This document shows, piece after piece, positions 11,600-22,803 of a stretch of 64,000 nucleotides of DNA (the first letter of the stretch is position 1; every line of letters starts with the position of its first letter). Source of the stretch: Zizania palustris (lineage: Eukaryota; Streptophyta; Magnoliopsida; Poales; Poaceae); the NCBI GenBank assembly GCA_019279435.1, contig JAAALK010000082.1, positions 83,548,989 through 83,612,988 on the forward strand, written 5' to 3'. Under the pieces are notes generated by a model that saw only the letters and a program-made list of their open reading frames with translations, did no database searches and was not told the origin of the DNA. The position numbers were made by a program, and so were the translations under genes.

Positions 11600-12918
11600 T
11601 GAACAAGTCAGTTCGAAGCACAGTCGGAGCCACAGGAGAGGCTCCGTCAGTTCGAAGCATAGACGAAGTAATTTTCTGCCAATAATAGGATTAGTTAAAA
11701 CACCTTTCTCGAAACTATTATTTTCAAACTTTACATGTAGTTTCAAATCTGAACATATGTAAACTCTATGCACAAAGTATACTACTTGATCATTGTATTT
11801 GCCAATTACATGAAAACTCATTTGACCAGGACATGGTAAGTCAGTTCTAGTGAGTAATTTCTCATTTAAATCACTAAGTTCATAAAGATCATCAAGTTCA
11901 ATATAACCCCAAGTATTTAAAGAAGATAACAATTTTTGTTCTTCATTTTCACTAGCAATGTGAACAACATGTATCAAATCACATAAAGGTTTGGTATCAA
12001 AGTCAACATGTTCATTCACTAGTTGTGGCATGTATATAAGTGAATTATTAACACACAAATCTTCTTTATTACAAGGAGTGTCATGTAAATCATCTGGTAA
12101 CAAAGCAATTTCAGCATGAATAATGGACAATTGTGTTTTATCAGGAGTACACTCACCTTGATTAATTTAAGCACATATATTACCTTGCAAAACCCTTTCT
12201 GATGATGTAAGTGCATATTTATTCTCTTTTTCCTGTTCAAGGTTAGTAGTACTAGCAGGCACACCAAATCGTGTTTCCTCTAGATCAATAGCAATCTGAA
12301 TTTTAGCTCGAAATGCAAGTTCAAACAATTGAGAGAGAGTATTATATGTTTCATGAAGAATCATTTCTTGAATTTCTTTGTTAAGGACATATAAAAACCT
12401 TTGTTATGTAGCTTCTTCGCATTCATCTATAGCACAACGTAATAAACAAGCATGCATATCATGATAGTATGAGGCAACACTTCTGCTATCTTGTTTTAAA
12501 CATCGTAGTTTTTTTAACAGAATGTCGGCATAATACGGAGGAACAAAAGCATCTCTCAAATACTGTTTTAAGTCTCTACAAGATTGATGTATTTTATCAT
12601 GTCTACAAAGATGTTCCAATGATATGCAGCATCTTTAACTAACACTTTAGAAGTAGCCATAACCTTTTCTTTTTCAGACAAGTTATACTTTTTAAATTCA
12701 TTATCTACAGATGGCTCCCATTGAATATATGCATGACGATCATAATTTCCTTCAAAATAAGGTATTGTACATTTGAACCTAGCTAGAACATCATTACTTA
12801 CCTTATATTTATCGCGTTGATCTCTCATGTGTCGATGAAGATATTGATATTGAGCTTCACTATATCCTACCTCCTCATGTATACCTGCCATGATCCATAG
12901 TAGACAAGAAACATACAA
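11600..12918 (-). pseudogene. Gypsy-type gag-like fragment of different origin inside B
   Basis: The minus-strand frames read, in order: CTIPYFEGNYDRHAYIQWE and FKKYNLSEKEKVM (12568-12918), then FVPPYYADILLKKL and SVASYYHDM (12404-12619), then MILHETYNTLSQLFELAFRA (12167-12364). This is the Retrotrans_gag arrangement of plant Ty3/gypsy elements of a type unlike Tat gag. No CCHC knuckle follows. Instead a frame of unknown function (SSLNTWGYIELDDL, HVIGKYNDQVVYFVHRVYIC) runs on to ~11700. Stops and frameshifts break it. How it came to lie inside B is unclear; flanking termini are not visible. Confidence 0.6.
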
Positions 12919-13036
12919 ATAATATGTACGCTCCTATTAACTACAAGGTTGTGGGGCACAAAAGTCACACTCGCTCAATCCTGTATCAAGCTCTTACAAC
13001 TTCTTACCAATGCAAGCAGGAGGTGTTGTACACTGA

Positions 13037-13972
13037 CACTATGGGAATGCAGTCATTCGCCGAGTGTTTGTGGCACTCAGCAAAGCCTCTTTTCCACTCA
13101 TCGAAGGATTCGCTGAGTGCCACATTCGGCGAACCCCACACAGCGAAAGCACTCTCGGCAGAGAGGTGCTTCGCCGAGTATTTTTTATCAGGCACTCGGT
13201 GAAGCCTTCGCCGAGTGTCTCGACGGCTTCACCGAGTGCCCGACATGGCACTTGGCAACATTAGCCATCTAACGGCTGGTGGGGCGATGATGGCCCTTTG
13301 CCGAGTGCCCCACGTGGCACTCGGCGAAGCCACGTGGGGGGCACACATGGTGGGGGCGATGATGGCCCATTGCTGAGTGCCCCACGTGGCACTCAGTGAA
13401 GCAATATGGCACTCGACAAAGATCCCCCAAACACCTAGAAACATGCCATGTGTCGCATTTATGTGCGTTTTAGGGGCCTTTGCCGAGTGTTACACTCGAC
13501 AAATATTTTTTTAATTTTTTTCACATATTCAATGCATTGCCAAAACATTAATACAGTCCCAAACATTTATATATTCAAATTTCACACATTTCATCACAAA
13601 TTTCTCACAAAATCACATTTCATCAAAAATCTCATTCGCATCTTACAATTCAAATCACAACTTCACATTTCATCACAGTTCTTACAACTTCATAAGTTCA
13701 CAAGTTCTCACAAGTTCACATTTCATCACAAGTTCACAAGTGCACAACTTCAATGCTTAGAATTCACATTAACGCTCTTTGTAGTGTGCAGAGATGACTA
13801 TGTGTTCGATCCTGATGCCAATGATTGAAACTGCAAAAAAGAAAATAGTTAGCACAATTGTATATAACAATAATGACAAAACAATTTTAGAAACTCACAT
13901 TGCCGCTCTGTGATGTGTGCAGAGATGGTTGAGGTTGAAGAAGTGCAGGTAAGGGTGACTGAGACTGGATAT
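13037..13972 (+). mobile_element. CACTA DNA transposon fragment, one terminus intact
   Basis: The terminus CACTATGGGAATGCAGTC starts at 13037 and is followed at once by dense copies of GCCGAGTG/CACTCGGC in both orientations to about 13500, the subterminal pattern of grass CACTA elements. Beyond that the sequence is AT-rich with no transposase. Two related short stretches (near 13770 and 13890, each ending in a GTGTGCAGAGATG motif) look like internal CACTA sequence. The opposite TIR is absent, because the fragment meets the B LTR remnant at ~13973. Family assignment is from termini only. Confidence 0.7.
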
Positions 13973-14427
13973 GGAAACTATGTGTGCAACAAATGAAGTG
14001 TTTGTTTAAGTAAACTATTCCAAGCCTCCGAGATGGATAATAGACTGAGATAGTTCGAAGTGTGTATTGAATATCTTAATATTCGATGCCTCTTACAGGG
14101 CGAAAAGGGGTGTATTTATTGGTAAAATCTCTAGAGAAAAGACCTTTTAACCCCTCAATTACAACTGACATAGTGGATACTATTTCGGTATTCCTTATAG
14201 GGTTAATACAGTAAAACATGCTCGAAGGATGTTGATAAGGTAGACGTCCCATCCTTCTGGTTGTTTTCCACTCCGGAGGGGAAGCCTTTTGGAGGGTCTC
14301 TTTGAACCGGAGCCTAGACAGACCCTTCGGCTTCGATCTCTTCAATCCGGAGACAAGTCTTAAGCTCCGAGATTAATACTCGCCTTTATCTTGGAGTATC
14401 ATGAGGATGAAGTATTTTCCCCCAACA
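13973..14427 (-). repeat. 5' LTR of B (inner end truncated)
   Basis: It matches 7237-7690 closely and ends CCCCCAACA at 14427, next to the target duplication TGGTA. The ~30 bp that should carry the LTR end beside the PBS, and the PBS itself, are missing. Confidence 0.85.
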
Positions 14428-15047
14428 TGGTACAACCTCGAGTACCATCTATTGTTGACTGCCCTCACCGGGAAGTCATTCCAGAACTCCTTGTAGAGCT
14501 AGAAGTTGGCGCTCCCGAAGGCTAAAGCCCTCTCGACGCCATCTGACCCCTCCCTTCGCTTCGGCTGGCTGCTAGCGTTGTGGAGGGCGACGAAGACATC
14601 AGCTCGCCCTTCGCATCCTTCGGCTCTCATAGCCCACTCGAAGATCGCGAGCCTCTCCATGGCGTTCGGGGATAGGTGAGGGAGTTTGAAGTTATAGGCC
14701 TTCAACACATCGCTTAGAATATCCACTATAGGTAGCCTGAGCCCTGCCTCAAAGACTTTGACTTCGTCAGGCAAAGGCCTTAGGATTTTTTCTGTCTTCG
14801 AAGGTACTCGAAGGCGTGTGTCTTCGAAAAACTTCACTTCGTAGATCCACCAAACAGACTCCTCTATTGAAACTGAAGCCCACAACTCCAACATCTGCTC
14901 GAACTTGTCTGATGGCGACCGGAGGTCGGTCGGCTCGGGACGCCTCACCACAGGCTTCGCTGTAGCCGCAGCCACTGCTTGGGCTTAGACCGAGCTCGAG
15001 CTCCTACCTAATGCCGATTCCCTCTTCGACAAAGACTTCTTCAACAT
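14428..15047 (-). pseudogene. Antisense gene of A2, N-terminal exon (Transposase_28-like)
   Basis: The likely start is the minus-strand ATG at 15047 (MLKKSLSKRESALG). After an in-frame stop near 14988 the frame continues at 14975 with a long N-terminal region and the family block VKVFEAGLRLP, LPHLSPNAM, FEWAMRAEGCEGRADVF, ending in a stop at ~14499. Conserved sequence then runs to the B insertion (FPVRAVNNRWY-like). Joined across B, the residues on both sides align without a gap to the A1 and D copies. Function is unknown. The TATA box 155 bp upstream and the opposite orientation to the LTR transcript are shared with the other copies. Confidence 0.75.
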
Positions 15048-15193
15048 ATTGCAAGGGGCTTCGGCACAAAGGATGCTAAGGGGCTCCAGAGCGAAGTGCG
15101 CACGAAGCTCACGATGGAGACAGAAGATGAAGGTGGCTGGGAGCTCAAGCAGGAAGCAAATGAAGGCGTGAGCTGTGCCGCGGTACGCCAAGG

Positions 15194-15202
15194 CCTTTTA
15201 TA
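15194..15202 (-). promoter_or_regulatory. TATA box of the A2 antisense gene
   Basis: TATAAAAGG on the minus strand lies about 155 bp upstream of the antisense ATG (15047). The rest of the stretch 15203-15527, up to the polypurine tract, holds no supported gene and is the presumed antisense promoter region. Confidence 0.5.
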
Positions 15203-15527
15203 GGTGGTAAAAAGCAGCGGCGCGCCCCACAGCAAGGATTTTTGTCACCAGGAGTCCAACCTCTGCAGTCTCTGACCGCTGGGGCTAGGGTGGGTTACGA
15301 AGTGAACCATCGCACCCCGCATAGTAACAGCTTGAATTTCGACCATTGTGGAGCCGCTTGGACTCCCCGAGGGTGTCCCGTCCGCTATGTGCCTGCATTT
15401 ATTGTTTGCATGATTCGAAGCTGGCCATCGGCCCTAGGCTCTGAAGGCTTGTCAACCACAAAGCATCATCTTGTAAGCGTCATTTCCCCAGAATGCGCGC
15501 ACCACTTTGCTATGAAGGGCTACATCC

Positions 15528-15537
15528 GAGGGGCTAC
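15528..15537 (+). other. Polypurine tract of A2
   Basis: GAGGGGCTAC stands directly before the TGTTGGGGG start of the 3' LTR, identical to that of A1. Confidence 0.75.
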
Positions 15538-16222
15538 TGTTGGGGGAAATAGCTTTTCCCTTGAATAGGGGTCAAATGACGTCAGCCTGCGAAGGCCTCA
15601 GATTCGGGGCCCGCTGGCTAATGAAGCCTAAAGACGGACTCTGGAGCCCTCAATCCCAGATTACTCCAAGTGATGTAGGAATTACGAGGCTGAAGGCTAA
15701 GCCCCTGGGTTTGCTCTGGAGCCAGATGCTCTGGGATGCCTCCGGAACCAAGTGCTCCATGACCCCTCTGGGCCCCCTCTGGAGCTAAGCCTCTAGGATC
15801 CCTCCGATCCATCTTCAGAGTCCTCTTTGGAGCCCCCTCAATAAGCTCTGGCCGAGACCCTTCGGTAGGTGCTCCGGTCCAGAAGATGAAGAAATATCCC
15901 AGTACTGCTACAGTGTAAAAGCCATACCAGGGGCCCCTGCTGTTGGTGTGTCGTATACCTACTCCTGAAGTTATGTATATCTACCACGTCTATAAAGTTT
16001 TATGTACAATAGCCTAGCCTTTTCCCATCTTATCCCTCTAAAGCCTATGGCATGTAGGGGGTAATTGGGTCTTTTCCTTTGGCCTGTGAGCCTATAAAAG
16101 CAGGGCCCTGCCCTTGTAATGGAGAAGGAAGACATATGCAAAATTATGCCAAATCCAGTGTAAACTAGGCGTAGGGTTATTATCCCCCTTGGGAGGCCCA
16201 AACTAACGTAATTGTTACAACA
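15538..16222 (+). repeat. 3' LTR of A2
   Basis: The LTR is 685 bp, from TGTTGGGGGAAATAG to TTGTTACAACA, with a TATA box (TATAAAAG) at 16093-16100. Near its end it lacks ~85 bp that the 5' LTR tail keeps. It is followed by only 24 bp of AT-rich sequence (16223-16246) before the A3 LTR. Confidence 0.8.
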
Positions 16223-16246
16223 TTATGAAATATTAATAAAATATTG

Positions 16247-16531
16247 TGTTGGGGGAATTAGTTTTACCTTGAACAGGGGCCAAATGACGTCAGCCTCCGA
16301 AGGCCTCGGGCCCGGAGCCTGTCAGCTAGTGGAGTTTGAAGGTGAGCTCTAGCCTCCTTTGACGATGTCAACTCCAAGAGAAGCCAAGACCTTTCCCTCC
16401 AGAGCCAAGACTCCGAGGGCCCTCCAGGTCCCCTCTGGAGCCAAGCCTCTGGGGGCCGGTTCGGAACCCACCTCAGAGCCCTCTTCGTGGTCTGCTTCGG
16501 AGCCCTCTTCGGGGTCTGCTTCGGAGCCCTC
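16247..16531 (+). repeat. A3 5' LTR, first part
   Basis: It begins TGTTGGGGGAATTAG and matches A1 and A2 LTR U3 sequence. It is interrupted at 16531 by element C and resumes at 39429. The last five bases, CCCTC, are duplicated at 39424-39428. Confidence 0.85.
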
Positions 16532-16805
16532 TGTAAACGCCCAGATTTAATAAATCTGGACCTTTATTGAAATTCCATAGAAAATCAATAAATACAAGAC
16601 ATTCATCACACGACTGCGTACAATACGTCAATCAATTATGGTTCGTAGACCATATTATTACAAAAGAGTTAAATAAAAGAGAAACTAATAAAATAAATCC
16701 TCTAGATGAACGCCTTCTTCCAGTCTCGTGCCTTGACTAGGTCGCTACTCCAGACCGTCACCCTCCTCGTAGTAGACTGCCTCTGGTGGTGTAAGTCAAC
16801 GGGGG

Positions 16806-16823
16806 TGAGTACAATCGTACTCA
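16806..16823. repeat. Perfect palindrome in C LTR
   Basis: TGAGTAC, four bases, GTACTCA. The same palindrome is intact in the other LTR at 38732-38749. Confidence 0.7.
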
Positions 16824-19439
16824 GCAAGCCACTGAATGCAAGATAATAACAAGGAAAGTTGTAAATCAATTAAATGTGATCAAGTTATTTATACAGAATG
16901 TAAACATGTGTATGCATCATCTTCTAACTCGAGGGGTACAGTCAGCCCACCCTCGCTCAACAGTCCTTACATGCCATGAATAACTCAATCATTCAAACAA
17001 TTGTAAACTAACTGCGAGAAATCACACAACCCGCCCTTGACCGTGGGCTCGGCTTTTTGAAAAGATTTAAAACTCTGATCAGAGGTGTACCACTGTACCC
17101 ACAAGGCACGCACTCATCACTTACACCAAAGTGTAACGAGATGACCCATACCACGGGAACTCATGCCAAAACCTTCCATATGGACCGCCTCGACCCGACA
17201 GCACCCTCTTATGGGTTTCATATGGTGCCCTCACACGTCGAGCCAACACCATACCCCCTTGAGCCACGTCGGTACAAGTCACCCGCAGGTTGCCCCTTGC
17301 CCCCTCCACTATGGTTCACCGAGTCGGTTTGTCCCATACTTCTAGTTAGGACTTACCCATTAGACTTTTGGTTAGTACGGAAGTACTTTGCAACAGATCC
17401 CATAGACCAGTCCTTATAGTGCCCTGGGTGCGACTAACCAATGCCCTAGCTTGCACCCAAAACCCACCATACTTATAACATAGCCAACTCCAACAGATTC
17501 CAGAGACGAGAATAACGGGGAAATACATATATTAGAATCCAGCTATCTATGACTCATTCTTTTATCCTATAGCAGTTGTGTCGGTACATTGGACACTAGC
17601 TAATATAATATTGTAGAGAGACAAGGAGTTTAGGCTCAATAAGCATGGCTTGGGTTTACACACAAGGACGGGGATCTAATAAATATAGTGTAAGGCTTGA
17701 GATTAGACTAATGCAATATTATCCTATGAGTTATAGCGATAATTTATTAAAACATGGGCTCAATTATGATCAAAATGGGGGTTGTGACTTGACTTGATTA
17801 GTGAATGGAGATGGTGGAACCTCGAGAAAATATTATTTCTCTTCGACGACGTCGTAATCTTCTCGGTACACGAAATGAGAATAATAAACTATTAAAATAA
17901 ATAAAATAAACATTACAAACATTTCAATTAAATTGGTTAAAGTTGTAGGGAATTAAAGAAGGGATTTTCTAGATTTTGAATAATGAAATTTTGAGTTCAA
18001 ATGGAAAAGATATGAATTTTAGAAGCCTAGAATCATGATAGAACTCTAAAAAGAAAGGAAATAATCTCAAGATTATTCCTTCGGATTAAATAGAGGGTCG
18101 ACATGCGATCAACACATTCACTTAGATAGAATGAAATAGAATGATTAAATTTGAGTTAAGACAAGGGTAGATCGATGGGTTATGATTCAATTGAAAACAA
18201 GGATGGGTTGAATTGAATGTGTTGATTGATTAGAAACAAAAAGGTGCAAATGGATTTATTCGAAGGATTTGAATAGGTTGTGACCGTTGGACAACGTAGT
18301 CCATTCGATTTAGGATAAAGAGACGATCGACTAAAGGTACGCGTAAAGGCTTAACCGATTAAGCCTTAGTGACTATGTCGAAGGGTTTAAATTAAATCGA
18401 CGAGATTCGATGATACATGGCAATGAACGACTACGAACAATCGACGATCGTCGCAGGTCCGACTACCACATATCAATCCAATCATAGTCGATGGATTAGA
18501 TTAAAATAAAGGAGGGCAAGGTGGTATTCAACCATGATGATTGACGATGAATGACGATGGATATTAACTTCGGTATGAGAAATGGAATGACGATGATCTA
18601 CGCTTTATGGAAAATATGACCTCTAGGACGGAACACATGTGAACGAAGTGGAACACCGGATGCTCTAGAGATAAAGAGAACTATTTTCAAGGTTAGTTGG
18701 GCACGGAACACCGGTACAATACAAATAGAAATCGATGGAGGATAAATCAATGAAAATAGCTCAACATTAATTTAGATCATAAATAACTATTAAATAAATT
18801 AGATCATAATGGAACCACCGGGTTAAATAAATTGGAACGAAGTCACCGGATTTATAGATTGGAATGAAATCAATTAACACAAATACATGGGTATGATAAA
18901 TCAATATAATAATTATTCAATTGATGATGATTGATCTAATCTTGATGAAGTAACAAATGGATTTAAATAAACGGATATAACAATACGATGATGAACGTAC
19001 TGGAATAAAATGATATAACAAATTAATTTAACAGTGACAAATGACCAAGATTTAATAAAAATCCTACGTCTAAGATTAAAATAGATCAAAGCGGGATCAT
19101 CAGGTTTTGATAATGACATTTTAGGATCAATATTAATTAATGGTTGAAACGTATTGATGAACAAGATAAAATGGATTAGATTAAACGAACAATAGCATGA
19201 CATGTTAATGAACTATTTAGAGTGAATGCCACCTAACACAGCCAGGATAAATCAACGATTAATTAAATGTAGATAAGAAAGAGATGATTATTACCGTATG
19301 AAATCAGAACGGAGGTAACATGGACGACAGAGGAGGAGATGGGCTTGCCCAGAACAGCGAGGTAGCGGCGGCGTGGTGGTTCGGTGAGGGGGAGGCATGG
19401 TGGTGGCTCACCAGAGTAGTGGCGCGGCGAGGCAGCGAC

Positions 19440-19836
19440 AACACTCGGCGAAGGCAACAGGGAAGAGAGGGGTTGTGATGGAGGAAGTGGGAGAGGTGTG
19501 GTCTTGTGGAGGAGAAGAGAGAAGAGGTCATGGCTTTTATAGAGGGAGGAGACGCTTGAATAAATGGAAGCCGTGGACATGAGATGGAAGGACATGTGTA
19601 TAAGGAAAGGGAGGAAAAACAACGAAAGAGGAAGGAAGGAAATAGAGGGAGAAGAAGGAAGGAGAATGAGGATGTGGCCAGCAAAATGGAAGGGAGAAAA
19701 AAAAGGAAAGAAAAGAAAGGAAGAAAGTTGAGGAAAAAGGAAAGGAAGAAAGAGAAGAGGGAAATAGAAAAAAAGGAAAGAGAAGAAAGGTTGTGCGTGC
19801 GCATGCACTCAGCCAAGAAAAAAGAAAGGGAGAGGG
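19440..19836 (+). repeat. GA-rich purine tract in C LTR
   Basis: A strongly purine-biased stretch (runs of GAAGAAGG, GGGAGA, AAAGGAAAG) continues after element E at 27224-27315. Long frames on both strands here are low-complexity products of the tract and not genes. Element E inserted inside it, duplicating GAGGG. Confidence 0.8.
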
Positions 19837-21443
19837 TGTAGGACCGAAAGTAGCGACCAGAGGGGGGGTGAATGGGCGCCTAAAAATTTCTTGCTAAACT
19901 ATGTTTCAGACCCAACACCCAAACGAGCTGACCCAGACAAATAATATTGGCAAAGCAAAACACTGGAATTAAAAATTGTCTAGCCTAAAAATGATCGGTA
20001 TCTTAATCTAAAAGATATTAAAGATAAACTAAATAAAAAATACTGTAGTAAATAAAAACACCTAGATAAATCATGATATATTTATATTTCAGTCTAGGAA
20101 TACAAAATTAATCAAATGAATAAGATATGCATCGTCAAAAATTAATTCAGAAATAGACCGAAATAAATGACTACGACTAATAAATGTTTCTTTTCTTTTT
20201 ACATGAACAGATTAAACAAATATATTTAAATAATACGAGATAAAAATTTTATAGATAAAATTTACTACGAATTTATTAATTTCAGGCTAATTAAAAACAT
20301 ATAATTATCTCTAAAACTGATCTACTAAAAAACAGGAGATTTAAAAAACTAACCTGCGTTCGTCGTTTGCCGTGCGACTACCTGCACAAAAGAAATTTTC
20401 TGCTTAAGCCTTTTTACCTGGCGCGCGCAGTGTTGTGCCCTCTTTCAACGCCTTGGGAACCGTGCACTATACACATGCATGAAGAAACAAGCTGCTGCCT
20501 GGTTTGCAAACGTTGTGGATCCTATCTTGAGCCCTGACACCCTGGCTATGATGCCCAGGAGCTGCACATCTACGGTGGCAAGTAAAAGCCTTCGCAGGAA
20601 AAACAACCAAGCAGCAAAAGATTCGATCTGCGTTGGAAACGTCGTGGAAAAGCGTGCGTCGTCCCGCCGTGGAGGCTGCTGCCGTAGCCACCAACCGGAA
20701 ACGCAAGGCTGCCGCCAATGGGTCCCACGCCTTTTCCTGGGAAAAACCTCGCACGGCCACCGTAGTGAGAGATTGCAATTTCGTCAGAAAACGGAGGAAA
20801 AACACAGTGGGAAAATCACCGGGGAAAAAGATTGTGGAGACGAAAATAAAATTGGACTGTAGATTCATCTGAGGGAAAAACAAAACAGTCATCTATCCCC
20901 AAAGGGATAGGGGCCTATTTATAGGCAAATCCTAATACATGAAAAGACTACTTTACCCTCGGGTAAAATAAACTGACTCTAAAATAAATTCTGAAAATTA
21001 CTAAAATATTCTTAGAAAAAATTAACTGACTCGAATAAAATATTCTAAACTTAAAAACTAGATATTAATATCCTAAAAACGAATTAAACATAGATTGTCA
21101 GTTTTACACCGAAAATGACAAAGCGCCCACCGTCTTCGCACCAGGTACCCGGATTGGGCTGACCCGACCCCGCGGCTTCCTCAGCCCAGCAATCGCTCGC
21201 CGCCCGTGTACCTGAGTCAAACCCAGTCAATAAACCGGTGGATCCTCTGCCGCTCCTAGCCATGTACCCGGATTGGGCCAGCCCGACTCCGCGGCTCCTC
21301 TGCCCGGCCGTCGCTCACTGCCCGTGTACCTGAGTCACATGCGCCTCAGACTCGGCATGTCTTCATCTCTCCCTTTGACTTCCGTTGACAATCACTCATC
21401 ACATCTGGAATATCAAAACCATATTCTTCAACATGGTTTCTCA
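19837..21443 (-). repeat. 3' LTR of E
   Basis: The LTR is 1607 bp, bounded (plus-strand view) by TGTAGGACCG and GGTTTCTCA. TATAAATA on the minus strand is at 20916-20923. It closely matches 25617-27223. Frames within it (e.g. 20467-20892) are not genes, since they also recur in the other LTR. Confidence 0.9.
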
Positions 21444-21472
21444 ATCTCCCCCGTGATGAGTGCATTGTCAAC
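21384..21472 (-). promoter_or_regulatory. Inverted repeat enclosing the E polypurine tract and LTR start
   Basis: Arms at 21384-21402 and 21453-21472 are complementary over ~19 bases apart from one extra base. They enclose the polypurine tract (complement, 21444-21452) and an inner hairpin at the LTR tip (AAACCAT 21416-21422, ATGGTTT 21433-21439). The same architecture is present in F at 52491-52580. Confidence 0.65.
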
Positions 21473-22803
21473 ACCCTTTTCAGCTCATCTCCAGAACCTG
21501 CAAAACATGTGGAAACAAGAAAACAGAAACAAAAGAAAATAGAAGAAAGAAAATAAAAGTTTAACCCTAATGACCAAAAGCCAAACAGAAGCAAGAAAAA
21601 TGGTCATTATGGTTAACCAAAAATAAAGCCTCAAAAAACAAGTGCAAATCTCAGAATTAAAAATATATCCAAAATTCCTCCCCCTTGTTGACAATTGGAC
21701 TCATCAAGTGAGACTAAATGCACTCTAAAGAGACATAAACACAAACTCCCCCTGAAATGCAGCTCCCCCTCAAAATATGCCATGAATGCAGAAGGGGTGT
21801 AGGTGAAGTGTGAAAAGCATGCTTCTTAGATATGATTGACTGCTATTACAACGTCTAACAGGTATAGCAAAAAATATATTGTCTAAGATACATGACATGA
21901 TCAGTGCAACAGATGATATCTAAGGAGAATCATTAGCACACATTTTTTCGTTTTTTGCAAACAAAAGCATCACCATATTTTCTAGTTGTCAAGCAAGGTA
22001 AAACATGAGATGCAAAAGCTAACTGATATCTACCAAGATAAGCATTGTCCAAAACAAAGTGCTTCCGCAAACTTGTCATCTTTTTAAAATTTTCAGACTT
22101 TTTATTTTTCTTTTTTATTTTTCATTTCTGCCAGGGGTTATTTGCATGTCAAACCTTATGCTAACCGACCAAGTCAAGCCTAGGCCAGAACTGGACCATC
22201 AGAAGCTTAAGACATTGGTCTTGGCATACATTACACTGTCCTAGTTCATACCAAAGTGCTATGATAAGCAGTCCAGAATAATGCAATGCGACAAAGCAAA
22301 CCCACCTGGATCTTTTCTGATAATCATAAAAATGCATAAATTTTTCAATTTTCTGACTTTTTATCATTTTTCTAACACATTATTCATATTTAAAGCATAT
22401 AAATGTCCAAGTTGCATATCTACATCTAAGTAAGGATCTAGCTACAAGGCATGTAAAAGATAGCGAGAGCATTCAGCCTACACATGCTAGTTACCAGAAG
22501 AAATGGTGATCATTTTTCAATTTTAAAGCATAAAAGCAATGCATATGACAAATATCAGATATATCATGTGAACTGAAACAGAACATGATCATCGACAGGT
22601 AATCAAAAGCATATACTAGCTAGAGAAAGTAAAACAGATTAATCATATAACAGAAGCAAGCTCAAAATGTGATAGATGATTATGCATGATATGAACGCAC
22701 ACACAAAAAGACTCAATAAAAATACAGAAGAAGGAAAAAAACTAATACCAATGAAAATCTGACTCAAAATATCCTAAAAAGATACACAGCTCCCAAAACA
22801 CGA
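21473..22803 (-). other. E 3' non-coding region with accessory polypurine tracts
   Basis: No gene is present. It corresponds to the non-coding region between pol and the 3' LTR of F. Accessory polypurine tracts (as complements, CTCCCCC) are at 21679-21685 and two near 21748-21771. The motif GTTGACAATTGGACTCATCA (21687-21706), complementary to the motif beside the accessory tract of F, is adjacent. Multiple tracts upstream of the 3' LTR are typical of Sireviruses. Confidence 0.65.

Larger units (their letters stand above)
7205..14427 (-). mobile_element. Element B: rearranged Tat-lineage Ty3/gypsy element
   Basis: B lies in reverse orientation inside the A2 antisense gene, flanked by TGGTC/TGGTA. 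Its 3' LTR is on the left (7205-7690), and the complement of the polypurine tract follows it. Next come the antisense gene (plus strand, 8206-10898), an RT fragment (minus, 10899-~11590), a foreign gag-like segment, a CACTA fragment and a 5' LTR remnant (13973-14427) that has lost its inner ~30 bp and the PBS. RNase H, integrase, protease and native gag are gone. The LTRs resemble those of D in their 3' half but differ in U3. Confidence 0.8.
3275..16222 (+). mobile_element. Element A2: non-autonomous LTR element carrying only an antisense gene
   Basis: A2 runs from the second half of its 5' LTR (3275-3581, interrupted by A1), through a PBS matching tRNA-Asp, a repeat-rich leader and an antisense gene (minus strand, 15047 down to ~5041), to a polypurine tract and 3' LTR (15538-16222). 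Element B interrupts the antisense gene at 7205-14427, with flanking TGGTC (7200-7204) and TGGTA (14428-14432) as a target duplication with one mismatch. No gag, protease, RT or integrase sequence belongs to A2 itself. The PBS, polypurine tract and LTR ends resemble those of the Tat-lineage elements B and D, which suggests such elements as the mobilising partner. Confidence 0.8.

Noticed and set aside
16560..19260. Host gene or exon between elements
   Set aside because: The whole stretch belongs to the C LTR: its first 900 bp are duplicated in the other LTR and the remainder is AT-rich without a supported frame.
19263..19816. Long minus-strand frames rich in Phe, Leu, Ser and Pro (170-181 codons)
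   Set aside because: They are translations of the GA-rich tract of the C LTR on the opposite strand, of low complexity, with two overlapping frames equally open.
20467..20892. Possible gene inside the E LTR, repeated near 26292-26672
   Set aside because: The frames recur in both LTR copies with differing starts and lengths and show no family motif; they are LTR sequence.
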